This document shows positions 24,432-35,895 of a stretch of 64,000 nucleotides of DNA, piece after piece. Location of the stretch: contig JADQAV010000045.1 in assembly GCA_019775845.1 (NCBI GenBank), positions 1 to 64,000 of the forward strand, given 5' to 3'. The notes under the pieces are model-generated. The model worked only from the letters and a program-made list of their open reading frames with translations, ran no database searches and had not been told where the DNA came from. Position 1 is the stretch's first letter, and each line of letters begins with the position of its first letter. Made by a program: the position numbers and the translations under genes. The DNA is from Myrmaecium sp. VS I D KN 1. Lineage: Eukaryota > Ascomycota > Dothideomycetes > Valsariales > Valsariaceae.

Positions 24432-24920
24432 GTGTGGGGAGCTGAGGCGGCGGAACAGCGTTGAGGGAATAAGCGGGAGTCAAAGGGAGTCGAAGAAATG
24501 AATTGACATAAAGGTGGATACATCAATACATGAGCAATCGCAGGGCGACAGCAGATATGGCGTACAAAAGGTGGTTGCTAGTTTAATCCAAGGTTCTGTC
24601 ATTTACGAACGAACAAATTCTCAACAGATTCCAAACCATCGCACATGGCGAGAGCAAACTCTCGGGTAGATCATCCTCTTCCTGCTGATGTGGAGCAAGC
24701 GGCTCCGCAGTCTATGATTTCCATCCAGCGTTCGACTCCGGCCACGACATCGGCAATGCCATTGCCTCGATCATGTCGGTTCTCAAGCCGTCCAGTAGCT
24801 TGCTTGCCATAGCGGATTCAACGCGCGGGAATTCGAGGTGTGAATGAACCTTTGCTTTGGTGAAGAAAAGCATTCGAGGTACACTGTACCCAGAGGTCAT
24901 CCAGTGAATCCACTGCAATC
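24432..24920. other. convergent 3' region
   Basis: Between the stops of EFM6 (plus) and CIA1 (minus). Small frames only, no motif. Confidence 0.5.
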
Positions 24921-26288
24921 TCAACCCTCCAGATCAATAGTCCACACCTTGACCTCCCCATCGTCGCCCGTCGTCACAATGATCTCCTCATCATCCCTCC
25001 TCTTCCCCTTATCCGCTCGTCGCGCCCAGGTAACGTGATTGATCTCATACACATCGTGAGCGCCCTCGAACTCCGCAACGACCACCCACTGCGTCAGCGA
25101 GGAGTGCTGCGTGGTGGAGTCCGCAAAATCCGCCGCAGCATCGCCATTGGTAGCGGTAGCGGCGGATGCCGGTTCATCTCTCCAGCGCTCCTGGTACACG
25201 ACGAGTTTCCCATCGCTGCCGGTGCTGACGATGAGCCCGGTGGTCTTGCTCCAGCTGACCGAGTAAACCGCCCGTTCATGCGCCTTGGGCAAGACTGCAT
25301 CCTCCACCCACGTCTCCTCGAAACTGTCCGTCTTCAGGATACTCGGGATCCCAGTCCTGCCTGCCGCGTTTGGCGGCTGCGACCCCTTCGGCACCCTTCT
25401 CCACACCCTCACCGTCAGATCATCACTGCTGGACGCCAATCTCGGCCCGCCTTTCTGTCGCTCCTTCAACCACTCTGCCCTCCTCTCTTTCACCTCTCCC
25501 TCCCCCTCCGGCTGGATGCCCGCGGATTCCCGTCCCTCAAAATCCACCGACCACACCGTCGCCTCGTGTCCCCGTAACACCGCCACGCAGCCCCAGTCGT
25601 CCAGCTCCTCCCGGTAGACGCGGATGGTATCGTCGTAGCTCGCGCTGACCAACAGCTCCTCCTCAGGGTGCCAGCATACACACTTCACGTCCGCCTCATG
25701 CTCCTGCAGCACCGCGACCGTCTCGAAGTTGTCCTCCTCCAGCTCCTCCCAGATCCACACGCTCTTATCCCGGCTGCAGGTCGCAAGGAACGTGCCGCCC
25801 GCGCTCCACGCCAAGCTCTTGATCTCACTCTCATGCCCATCCAGGATAACCGCAAAGTTATACTCATCCTCCTCCTCCTCGCTCCCCTCCCCACCATCCG
25901 TGAAATCGCGCGGCGCGGCCAGCGCCCCAGACCGTCCCGCGCCCGCGCCCGCCTCCCACTTCCGCCACACGCCCGCGCTGGCGTCGAAGCTGCCCGTCGC
26001 CAGCACGCTCTCGCCCATCGCCGGCGTGCCGGACCCGGGCTTCCACGCGCTGCACCGGATCGACCGCTTGTGCCCGCCCGACACCGTCGACGCGAGCCGG
26101 AAGTTCTGCAGGCTGTACACCCGCACCGTCTTGTCCGAGCTCGAGGTCGCCACGAGCGGGTGCGTCGGGTGCGGCGCCGAGTGCCAGGTCCGCGCGCTGC
26201 ATGGGGGTTGCAGGGTGGCGAGCGGGGTGATGGTCATGCTTTGGCCCCCTGAGGGGTCGGTGGTGGTGGTGGTGGTGGTGGAGGGCAT
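24921..26288 (-). CDS. CIA1: cytosolic iron-sulfur assembly protein CIA1 (CIAO1)
   Basis: WD40 scaffold of the CIA targeting complex that hands Fe-S clusters to cytosolic and nuclear apoproteins. Single exon, 455 aa. The repeats read VRVYSLQNF, AGVWRKWE, VWIWEELEEDNFE, IRVYREELDDWGC, VRVWRR, LVVYQERW and VKVWTID. The pairs CSRDKSVWIWE...EHEADVKCVCWHP and SYDDTIRVYREE...W are the characteristic Cia1 blades. Acidic inserts between blades (SEEEEDEYNF) and a Gln/Lys-rich loop make it longer than the yeast protein (330 aa). The start at 26288 gives a run of seven Thr encoded by a GGT/ACC repeat; M18 (MTITPLATL) is an equally good start. It lies tail to tail with EFM6. Identification firm. Confidence 0.93.
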   Translation of the reverse strand: MPSTTTTTTTDPSGGQSMTITPLATLQPPCSARTWHSAPHPTHPLVATSSSDKTVRVYSLQNFRLASTVSGGHKRSIRCSAWKPGSGTPAMGESVLATGSFDASAGVWRKWEAGAGAGRSGALAAPRDFTDGGEGSEEEEDEYNFAVILDGHESEIKSLAWSAGGTFLATCSRDKSVWIWEELEEDNFETVAVLQEHEADVKCVCWHPEEELLVSASYDDTIRVYREELDDWGCVAVLRGHEATVWSVDFEGRESAGIQPEGEGEVKERRAEWLKERQKGGPRLASSSDDLTVRVWRRVPKGSQPPNAAGRTGIPSILKTDSFEETWVEDAVLPKAHERAVYSVSWSKTTGLIVSTGSDGKLVVYQERWRDEPASAATATNGDAAADFADSTTQHSSLTQWVVVAEFEGAHDVYEINHVTWARRADKGKRRDDEEIIVTTGDDGEVKVWTIDLEG

Positions 26289-27597
26289 GTGGGAAAAAAG
26301 GCCTAGCTGGGTGCGCGAGGTGGGGTGGAAATGTGTTCGTGATGAGGATTGCGAGGCGGGGACCAGGTCGACTCGAACGGATCAAGGATAGAATAGGGTG
26401 GAAGGGCGTGTGTGCTCAGCAGGTGTCGAATTAAATCGGCGAAATTGCGTTTTGTGGAGGGTTTAAGCAAGAGATCCGAGGTGAACTGCAACTCAGAAAA
26501 ACGATGCGTCGTGAAGTTGTTGCGTCAGTGCCAAGGCACTTCATGCCTTATTTTGCAGGCATATTCACAGCCTTATCCCACCCCTCGGACATGGACCGAA
26601 ACGACCCAGGCTGAGGTTTCGGATTCGAAGCAGACTACCTTACTACATGCCGCGACTATTTCTACTTAAAGGCTGTTTGGGATAATGAGTCACGCATGTA
26701 GCTTTGGATTTCACGAACGAGGTAATGGCACCCATGCCCTGAAAGATAGGAAAGAGATAGAATGGATAATCTAGAGGCCGTGACAACCTCCAGCATATCG
26801 TAATAATACAGCACAGGGAAAAGGAAAACCGGGGGGGAATCATGGGATCGCGACCTGCCGTGTGACGCCTCGTAAGCCCTCCACCCGAAGAACCGAAACC
26901 TGCCCGTATCCATTTTCTCCGTATACTGGGGTGGTGGAATGGGAATGAAGATAAAAAAAGAAAAAGGGAAAAGGCAAATGAGTCTGTAACCCCATCCGTC
27001 AACCTGATGTTGTGCCAATTCCTCGAGAGCTCCAGAGGAGAGTAGTAAGGTCTGATCTCGACCAGCCAATAGGACTTCGGAATTCGTGCTCTTAGATAGC
27101 GACAGCATCGACCGCGATGAGTCGTTGTGTACGCGGCGATTTCCTGGTATATGGAGATCGCAAGAGAGTAGCGATTCCAGAGGGAGCTGGAGCAATCTTG
27201 AACTGTGGAAAAGCCATGGAATCCCTCGATTAGACATACTTCAGAGTTAGAAGATGTGTCCAATGATGATACAGACGATTCGGTAGCTCTCACCGGAAAA
27301 GGTGTAGTGGAAGCCTGATTGGATAGCGAAGTGGGCAATGAAAGACCAAGTCTTGGGATTTAGTAGGCGCTAGTTTATGGGCACCGGATGACTGTGAAAC
27401 GGAGACCGCTGAAAGGGTTTGGAAATTGAGGCCGTAGAAATTAGACTGCCGGGCTGATCTGGTGCTGGAACGCGCAGGGTGTAGAAAATTGATCCGGAGG
27501 TGCGCACATGGTATAGAGCGGTAAGAGTACGGTCAAAAAGTAGGCAAAGAGAGTCCACTGAGTAGAGATATATACCTGGAAAGGGATATGTCCAGAC
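26289..27597. other. intergenic
   Basis: CIA1 promoter and 3' region of the MHYT gene. Two overlapping minus-strand frames at 26643-27338 reach 190-230 codons but have no motif, no clear start context and mixed composition, so are not called. Confidence 0.4.
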
Positions 27598-30190
27598 TCA
27601 CGACTTCTGCCATTTCTGACAGGTCATCTCGAACAGCACATCCACGAAGGTTGGCTCTTCGACGCTGCCTGAGGCGATTTGGCTGTGAAAACCCAGCTCG
27701 GACATTTCAATGTGCGAGTCCTCCTTGCGACCGCCTTCAACGGTGATGTCTTGGGAGACCATGATACCACCCAAGGTTGGGGCGGTATTCTCGTCGGAAC
27801 GTTGTGGAGTCGAATCGAAAAGTTCACGCTCGGAGGAGCTATCCGACCTGCACATGTCTTTCGGAGTGGTAGCAGGCTTCTTCAGCATCTGCGCCAGGTT
27901 CAAGGACAAGCGGTTCTTCGCTTGTTCTTTGCCCTGGGCAGAGATCGCAATCCCGCCGAAGCTGCTTTTGCGGCCGCTGGGGATGAGGAAGTCGGCGTTG
28001 CTAACATGTTTCGCAATCAGATTGCCGAACTCGCGATGGACGCGGCCGGCAAATAAAGCGTGATCGGGCGCACCAGGATAAACCCGTTGACGGCACTGGA
28101 AGAAGCTGAACGGGGTATACATATACGGACTGTTCGGCGAGACTTTGCTGTGAACATTTGCAATGCCATAGAAAGCAATGGCGGAGGCGGAACCGGATCC
28201 TTCGGCGGTGTAGAAAGGAAGCTTCAGGGGGCGAGCGGCAAAGGTAACATCCTTGAGGTTAGCTTCAGGGAGCATGCGCTTCAAGCTCCTGACTCTGTTG
28301 AGCACCATTTCTCTGAACTGCCTCTCTTCGACGTCCCCTGCCAGGGACTTCAACTGAACCTCGCACTGGTCCAGACTACAGCCGTTCATGCGTGAGAGCA
28401 GCTGAGTCTGCCAGTTGGTCAAAGTATGCGGGACAAGTCGAACCTGGGGCAATTGTGAAGGCTGGTCCTTCGGAACGAGGATGTCGAAGCCACGCTTTCC
28501 CGGCCGCGGGCGCAAAGAGAAGCAGGCCAGATAGACTCCAGATACAGAGCAGACGTGCTCACGGCTAGCATAAGTCCTCAGTTTCGTGATAGTCTGGATG
28601 ATATCCTGTCGTTCGACTTGCATGCTGCTCGCGAGCATACCGGCAACTTGTTCCATTTCCGCGAAGCGATAGCCGTTTAACTTGAGGCGCTGAGCCTCCT
28701 GCCGATCAAGACGACGGGTGACGAACAGGAGCTGACCCTTCCCAAACAGCACAGGGGCGACCGGGTTCGCTTCGAGATCCTTCTGAGAAGCCGAAGCCAC
28801 ACTATTAGAGCTCCTCCATAGCCTGATCTTACTCTCTGTCTGCCCAGTCATCAGGATGTCTTCGTATAGAGTGCCGAGATGCTCAAGCGGGATTTCTAAA
28901 TCGTTTGCCAGATCCATCGCTGTTGCACAGAACACCTCCTTGAAGATCGTAGAGTAATCGTCTTCGTTGTCAGGCTCATCGTAGACTGAATGGGCGCGTG
29001 AGCTTCCAGGGCGAGGCGTCTTGTCCCAATTGCCGGTCGTGCGAAGATGAGCTCTCATTCCGGGAATGAGATCGTGCACTGCATTCCAGTTGTATGTGAC
29101 CCGGAAGATCCACTGGTAAACCTTATGGGCGACGTAGAACTCGTCCGCGAACGACTGGAATTTCTGGTAAGCGGTGTCGTCCATTTCCCAAATACGGGGA
29201 GTCATAAACTGAACACCTACTCTCTGATTGTACTTCCGGGTGATCTTCTTGCAAGGCATGAGCCCATCTAGGGAAACCAGTAATTTGCCGTCCGGATCGA
29301 AATGTGCTGCAGCCAATACGACATTTCTGGCCCTGTCGGCGAGAGCTTTGCGGCGACGGTATGCGAAGTAAGCGAGAGCGAAACAAGCCAACTCACCTAC
29401 GCCACACATGATCATGGCGATGATCATGTTCTTGTTCCGGTCGAAAGCAGCGCCCTGGTAATAGCTCTTGAGCGTGTAAGTCGTACCTTTGCTGGCAAGC
29501 CAGTGCAAGCCAGAGACCGCTCCAGCAAGAAGGGCGGCGCAAGAAGCCCGACGCCAGAAACTATTGATCCAGAGCTCCTTTTGGCGGAAAAATAGCACCA
29601 GGACCAGGCAGCAGTTTGTTACTGCAATCGCAGCTGATCCTACAATATGACTTGGGCTGTTGTAGAGCTTGTAATTAGCGATACCCACATTTCCGATGTA
29701 ATGCATTCCCAAGATCGCAAGCCCAGCAACGAAGCCGGCCAGGATAAGGAAGACGTAGGACCTTCCATCATTGACGAAAAATCGGTCAGTGATGTAGAAC
29801 GCAATACACAGCATGACCACGGGCAAGATCGCGGATAAGGCGGTCCATCCGGGGTTGTAATAGAGCTGGATCGCTGGTTCACCACGACCGAGAGTGATGG
29901 CTCGGTTGCCGACAAAGTGCATGGCCCAAACGGCGACGAGGCCGAAGGGAACGGCTTCCAAAACGTGCTGAGTCCTGCGAACAGTTAGTGCGTTGCTTCC
30001 AAGCGGCGAGATCTTCGACTTACCATGAACGCCAACCCTTTGCCGTCTTCCTACGGTGGAGGATCTCGACCGTGGTAAGGGCACCGAGAAAGCTGACAAT
30101 GTAGGAGACGAGGATGAAGTACCAGATGAAGTGGTACTGAACAACCTGACCCAGCGGATACATCTGCTGAACCTCTTGACTGACCTGCAT
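27598..30190 (-). CDS. MHYT-domain integral membrane protein
   Basis: Two exons on the minus strand, 30190-30024 and 29974-27598 (intron 49 nt, GTAAGT...CACTAAC...CGCAG), give 847 aa. The join changes frame and restores LHRRKTAKGWRSW/TQHVLEAVPFG; the long frame running upstream of the intron in the exon 2 frame is a shadow. MHYT units are visible as AMHFVGNRAI, GMHYIGNVGI and a degenerate GLHWLASKGTTY, within six or seven membrane helices; the His and Met residues are thought to bind copper or haem and sense a diatomic gas. Downstream is a long cytosolic region, including LVSLDGLMPCKKITRKYNQ as in other fungal members, with no known enzymatic domain. The start is the first ATG after an in-frame stop; an upstream non-overlapping exon is possible. 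Function in fungi is not known to me. Confidence 0.85.
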
Positions 30191-33100
30191 GGTGAACAGA
30201 TCGTCCCAGCCTCGCTCAAGGTGATGCAAGATCTGAGTGTCTCCGAGACGATTGATACCAGGTGGTGGCTGTGGTATTGCTGATGTGGTTGCTGAAGTTC
30301 AGGGTTGGCAAGTTGAGCGGGCCCTGAAATACTGTGAACCGAACGAGGTACGGCTGCACCGTTTAGCGGCAACCAAAAGATCTGTATGTCGGCAAGCAAA
30401 CGAAGCTTCCAGCCTCAGGGTCGTGCCAATGAGAAAGCAGGGACTTGAACTGCAGAGATCTTTTGATGACTCTTAGTGGGCCTACCTCTAACTAAATCTT
30501 AGTTGTCACACCGGCTCCTAACGTCCACTGCCCGCGGGAAGTATTTGGGGTCGAAAAGGACAGCTCGAGGCGCAACCATTTAGTCAAAATGGATATACGT
30601 TCTCTTCAATCAGACCTACACTTTCTCTAGGCAAGAAAGGCGAGTCTATTAGATTGAACCCATCTCAAACACATCGACGTTCGCCACGAAGCGAGAGCAC
30701 AACGCTTCCCAGGCAGCCGTTAGTAAGGGGAGATGAGAAAGGGAAGAAAAAATCAATCCCAGTCAGATGACGATAAAACCGTCACACCTACGAGCAACCT
30801 CGGCTTCCAAAAGGCATCATGGATTGTACCACTTCTCCCTTGCACGACAGAAGGAAAAGCACACGGATTCGATTGTGGCGCGACAATAGGAGAGACATGT
30901 GGCAGAGGAGACGGACTCGGGAGAAGAGAGAGATATGCGAGCCAAAAGGAAGTCCCAGACAGAAGGAGAGAGGACGAGGCCGCAAGGCGCAAGGGGAAAG
31001 CAACGACAGAAAGAAAAAGTACCACCATATTAACAGCACTTGATGAAGGTATGCACATCAAGCCCCACCGCATCCCAGGATGGGGCAGCGCGGCTGACCT
31101 GCATAGTGAACTGAAGCCCGCTCAAGCGCGCCCTTGCTTCGTAGAGCAAGCATTCAAGGATCCGAGTCCTATGTCCGAGGGGGAGAAGCGCTCCTGCTCC
31201 AGTGCATCTGCATTCCCGGCGGCAGGTTGGATGCGTATGCCGCGACTCCCGCCGCCCTTTCGTGTCGCGCTGAAGACGCCGGGGAGGGGAGAAGGAGCTG
31301 CAGGTAGAGAGAGCTAAGATTGGCGTTCGCCATCCCCAATCCACTCTCCATCATCCACCATCGACTGTGGAGTGAAGAAGCCAGAGGCCGAGTAGGCCGG
31401 CGAACAGCAGGTCGTCGCTTTCGGCATGTTGGCTTGTTGGCTTGTCGGGGTGACGTTGAGTGACAGCTGGGCCGGCCCTCATCGTGCCTTGCTAGTGGCC
31501 CGGCACATCGCTTGCTGATCGGTGCGGGGGTGAAGCGATCTGACCCCGGCCCAGGCATCATCCATCTTCCTCGCCTCATCCGTATTGGCTCCCGCCTCAG
31601 CCTCTCCGATCGCATACCAACCTCTCTTTCCTTTTTCCCTTCTTCACGGGAACCGACAAGAACTGCGGAGGAACCATCACGTCTTCTCTGCTCGCTGCAC
31701 GCGGACAGCGTCATCACCAGTGTCATGGCAGGCAATGGGGACTGGCCATTTCCATCGCGCCGCCTGCCGACCGAAACCGCTCTCCACCCGCGTCGTTCTC
31801 GCACTTTTTGCGCTCACGTCGCACCAGACAAAGGCGCCCCCCTCCTCTCCTGCTGTGGTCCGACGCTGTTGGACGTTTCTCCGTACCCTTCCGATGCAAC
31901 TCACCGTTTGTGGACTGCTGGGCCCGCTGTCCGCACTTGTTCCGTCGCTTTTGCAAAGGTTTGTATATAATGCTCCTTGTTCCCTGTGGACAGGAAAGAG
32001 ATAACGGGGCAAGGGCATCTGACAACTCAATGATCCTGCTTGGGAACTTGGCCTCGATGGCTATGGTTTCCATGGAAGCCCATTATCCGAACAGTCTCCC
32101 GTGTAGCACCCGCAGCCGTCGGCGAAGATGCAAACGGCGTACAAAAAGGATCACAAGTTCCGCAACTAGAATGCAGAGAGTATGACGGAGAAAGTCCGAC
32201 CAAACACCTTCCCGCCTCCTCCAACTACTCGCACGGCACAATATTTCACATGTGAAACTAGCAATGGTACCCACGAAGCACTAACAACCATCACTAGGCA
32301 AGTAACTTGGGGGTTTCATGAGACAATACATAAACGCAGCATCCCGTGAATCCCGTCAACCCTGAAGACCCACGAAATGCTACGGATCCTAGGCATATTT
32401 AATCCGCAGCGGAGAGGTCCGTGGAAGCCCCTCAAGTTCCTGGATGGAGTTCCCGTGCTCTTAAGACATCGCACAGCCATCCGCCGCTACTGCCGGGAGA
32501 ATGGCGTTCATCCTCGCTTCGAACGATGACACCAGATGGCGGAATGAAGTGGGAACGAATCGATGTCTTACCTTCTCGAGTCTGACAAGCTCGCCCTTCC
32601 CTCGTCCTTGTTTTTGTTCAACCCGACGGGGATTCCTCGAATGCATTGATGCCAGCCAGCGAACAATTTGTGTAATCGGTGTAACCAGATATCTTGGTAG
32701 TCCGCAGGCCTCCTCCGCTACAGATCCACCAGTCCAGTACAAGCGGTACAGAAGGAAAATATATTTCGGTCGACATGTTAGGTGCACGTATACGGCTTTT
32801 GACAGCCCCGGTGCACATATGGTACGAACAGGAACCAGAGGATACCGCACAAGCAGGAGTACTGTTTATTCGATTAGAAGACTTTCGTTAACGGGAGTAG
32901 GTAGTGGTGGGATGAGCAACTTCACTAACCCCACCACGACGGTGGCGTTTTCCACGTCCCAGAGTATCGGATCCCCTTGATTACCCTCGCAAGCCACAAT
33001 TACCGATAAGCAAAAGCGTTGCAGTTGCCGTCTGGGCCTGATGTTCCTGGCTGTCTGATATTATCAATCTTTGAAGGGCTGAAGTACCTAGTCCAAGATC

Positions 33101-33689
33101 TGTTTTTGATCTGTTTGCGGTCTCCCGCGGACCGAGGCAGATCTGGAAGTTATCTGAATGCGTTGCGGTTACCTCCAGCTTCATGAAGCTACCGGGGTTG
33201 TATTGATTCAGGGGCAATAACACAGCTGTGGTTGCTCACGTCAATGATACCCGACAGGTATGATCGGCTCCGTTATGGGCTGTCTGTCATTCGAGCTCCA
33301 GGAAACCAGCATGGCATAAATCTGTGGAGCGCGACCCGATCAAGGATGGTGATGACCGGGTGTTCTCGAGCTCAAATGTACTCGTCTCACTCGTGACACT
33401 CCAGGTGACACATATCCCCTGCCAGCCAACGAAGGTCTTCGTATATCGGCCGTACGATATAAGGCTCTGGATAGCGTAGACAAAGACAACCGTGTTGCTG
33501 TGGAACCTGTTATGTTTACCTTGCTTCCTGGAGCGGTGAGAGAAATAGGATCCCGGCATTGTCGAATATCGGCTGGAAAGAGAAGCCATCCTCAGAGAAT
33601 TTGAGCTCTTCTTTCAGATTCAGGAGGCGATGTACATCACGCTCCAAACGCGACTCTCTTCCGGTTCACCGCTCGAAGTTAGCTAAATC
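30191..33689. other. long gene-poor stretch (about 3.5 kb)
   Basis: Holds the MHYT promoter and the 3' side of the unknown gene. Frames at 30733-31317 (plus, Lys/Arg/Glu-rich) and 31169-31804 (minus) overlap each other on opposite strands and neither has a domain or splice pattern. No tRNA, repeat or mobile element seen. Confidence 0.4.
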
Positions 33690-35792
33690 CTACGGTTGCT
33701 CCAGCATGGATGTAGGAGATGAGCTGCGCATCTCTGAATCTGCCATCGGGAGCCACCACTTTGCAGGTCCTACCGAATGGTTGATGCCAATCCCTGAGAG
33801 CATCGAATGATGCTGCTCCTGGTCGAAGAGATCGTCTCCGCTTATGGCCAAGTCGGGATCTGGATCTTCAAGGTTCATCGGACAAAGCTGCGCTATGTCT
33901 GGATTATGCAACAATTCATTGTCATCGTGTTCAGGTCGCAAAATGTTTGGAGGCGCATCGAAAAGGGTAACGTCCAAGTGTTCCGCAACCTCTGCATAAC
34001 CCTGGAATGCTCGATTGGCCGGACGGTGGTGACGGTGAGAGGAATCAGGTCTCATAGCTAGAGGCCAGCCGTCATCAATTGACCCCTCTGGAGTTGTAGT
34101 CGAGGAAGCCGCACTGTCATCAGCTTGCTTGTAATCGTTTGAAGACTGGAGAAGGAGTTCGCTGGCATCGAACTCATAGTCAAGGATTCCTTGATCCCAG
34201 GGCAGCGGCTCACGAGCATCGATTGCTCGATGATGCTGAGCTTCCTGTACAGTGTCACACGCCCCAAGGGGTCGAGCCTCAGATATACCGCGTGGTTGGT
34301 GAGCTTCCGCAGGAACGAGTGGCTTTAGACGGTTAGATGCATTTGGGTTGTAGAGACCGTCTTGAAGCAATCGCCATAATGCAGGCTTTATGGTTGACTG
34401 TTCTATGTTTGTGTGCAACTGAGATACAGGTTGCCTGGTGGCTATGAGCTGCTTCAGCTTTGATTTGAGAGACTCGGAAGTAGCTTTCGAGGGCAATGAA
34501 TGAAGCATGGCGTGATCGATGGTGGGTAGAAAGCATGCTCTCTGGGATATGGCCTGCTAATGTCAGCTAAAATGCGAGAATACTATAAGGCTTCTCGTAC
34601 AGCGAGGTATCTAGGTGAGAAGATACTCGGTGAAATGTCTGCTAGCCTCGCCGCAAAGTCACATCGTTGAACCTTGATGCCTTGCTTAACTCTCCAAGGA
34701 CTCTGCGTCAGAGTCAACCGCAATGCAGCATCGACCGCACGAATAATGTCAGCACTATATGGGCCGTTCCGTTGCGGCCATTGCTCGATCTCCTCTGCAG
34801 CGATATCAGAAGGTCTTTTCTGAACATCAAGTGGCGTTCTTGCCGTCTGAGGGACGCGCAGCCAGTCATCACTGCAGATTTTGGAGTGCAACGAGTTCTC
34901 TTCCAGGCTGAAAAAGCCTTCATTTTCCGAGAAACAGTTGAAAGGTAGGCTACTTTCGGAGCCAGAAATATCATCAGTCGCTGTTTTCGTCTTCTTACGT
35001 CCCTGTCGAGTTGTGTATGGAGCCAGCCAGATACGCAACTCAACCACATCTAAATAGATCGTTTGAACCTCCTCTGGTGCACGCGTATCGACCACGGGAA
35101 CATCCTTACATAGGCTGTGTTTAGCCTTCCAAACCATGTCTTCAGAGCCCTGAGTGCGTAAAAGATCAATACCAATACTTGGGCCGTCGCTAGCCGAGCC
35201 CTCGTCAGAAGACTTGGGAGACCTGTGGGTCGTCAAAGATAGTTGATTCCAAAGCTATACGTGGTCAGTCTTATTCGGCCATACCCGTTTATGATTGCTT
35301 GCCTCTGCTTGCATCAATGCACCCTGGACCTCCCGAATAGCTTCAGCCTCGAGCGGTTGTCCATCAAAGCTGATATGCAATTGAAGACGTAGCTTGTCCT
35401 TCATACATGTCCAGCCAGCTCTGTCCATCAGCATTTCTAATGTCACCTCTTTTTCAGGAGCAATATCACAAGTTGAGATCTGAGAAGATGGATAAGAAGC
35501 TGTAACATTGGCATTGAACGTAACATGCAGCTGAGCTTCCAGAATGTTCAAGGCGGCCTCTCCGAGCTTGATAGAGGAAGGCATGTCTCCAAGGACATGT
35601 CCTGATCACATATAACACAGAGATCAAAATAGAAATGACATTGCGGGGACAGATGGTATTCCGGCGAGACTCAAGAGATGTTGAAGTTGGGAGAGAGACG
35701 AGACGTGCTCTCATACCGGAGAACCTCGGCATTTTGCGGAGTTGGTCAGAGCTCCATCGTGCTGATACCTTAGCTCCGTCAATGTGCGTCAT
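33690..35792 (-). CDS. uncharacterised four-exon protein
   Basis: Not recognised. Proposed exons on the minus strand: 35792-35717, 35601-35285, 35212-34601 and 34553-33690, about 622 aa. Intron 3 (47 nt, GTACGA, GCTGAC branch, TTAGCAG) is convincing. Intron 1 (GTATGA...ATCAG) fits frame. Intron 2 is the weak point: the frame is the same on both sides of one TAG, donor GTATGG is good, but the in-frame acceptor must be CCCAAG, not the nearby CACAG. Visible features are a possible helical N-terminal domain (KLGEAALNILEAQLHV, LRLQLHISFDGQPLEAEAIREV), a conserved-looking core (YLDVVELRIWLAPY, SADIIRAVDAALRLTL, HAMLHSLPSK, IKPALWRLLQDG) and an acidic, disordered C-terminus. No membrane segment. It is divergent from the thioesterase gene. 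Confidence 0.55.
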
Positions 35793-35895
35793 TTCTTATC
35801 TGGCCGCTGGCATCAATAGGAATTGTACATAAGGAGTTCATAGCCCAAGGACCTTCAGTGATCATAGCCACGCATTCGTTCAGGCTACCGACAAG
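35793..35895. promoter_or_regulatory. 103-bp bidirectional promoter
   Basis: Separates the proposed ATG of the unknown minus-strand gene (35792) from the ATG of the acyl-CoA thioesterase (35896). It must hold both promoters unless they extend into the genes. A CCTCGG box lies at 35724-35729, inside exon 1 of the minus gene and about 170 bp upstream of the thioesterase start. Confidence 0.5.

Noticed and set aside
26643-27338. 231-codon minus-strand frame
   Set aside because: A second overlapping frame of similar length exists on the same strand; neither shows a motif.
27560-27604. GTGAGT overlapping the MHYT stop codon, which could be a splice donor extending the protein
   Set aside because: The nearest acceptors make an intron of 26 nt or lead to a stop within ten codons, so the plain stop is simpler.
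30733-31804. Opposed frames on both strands (194 and 211 codons)
   Set aside because: Charged or Ser/Arg low-complexity composition, no domain and mutual overlap.
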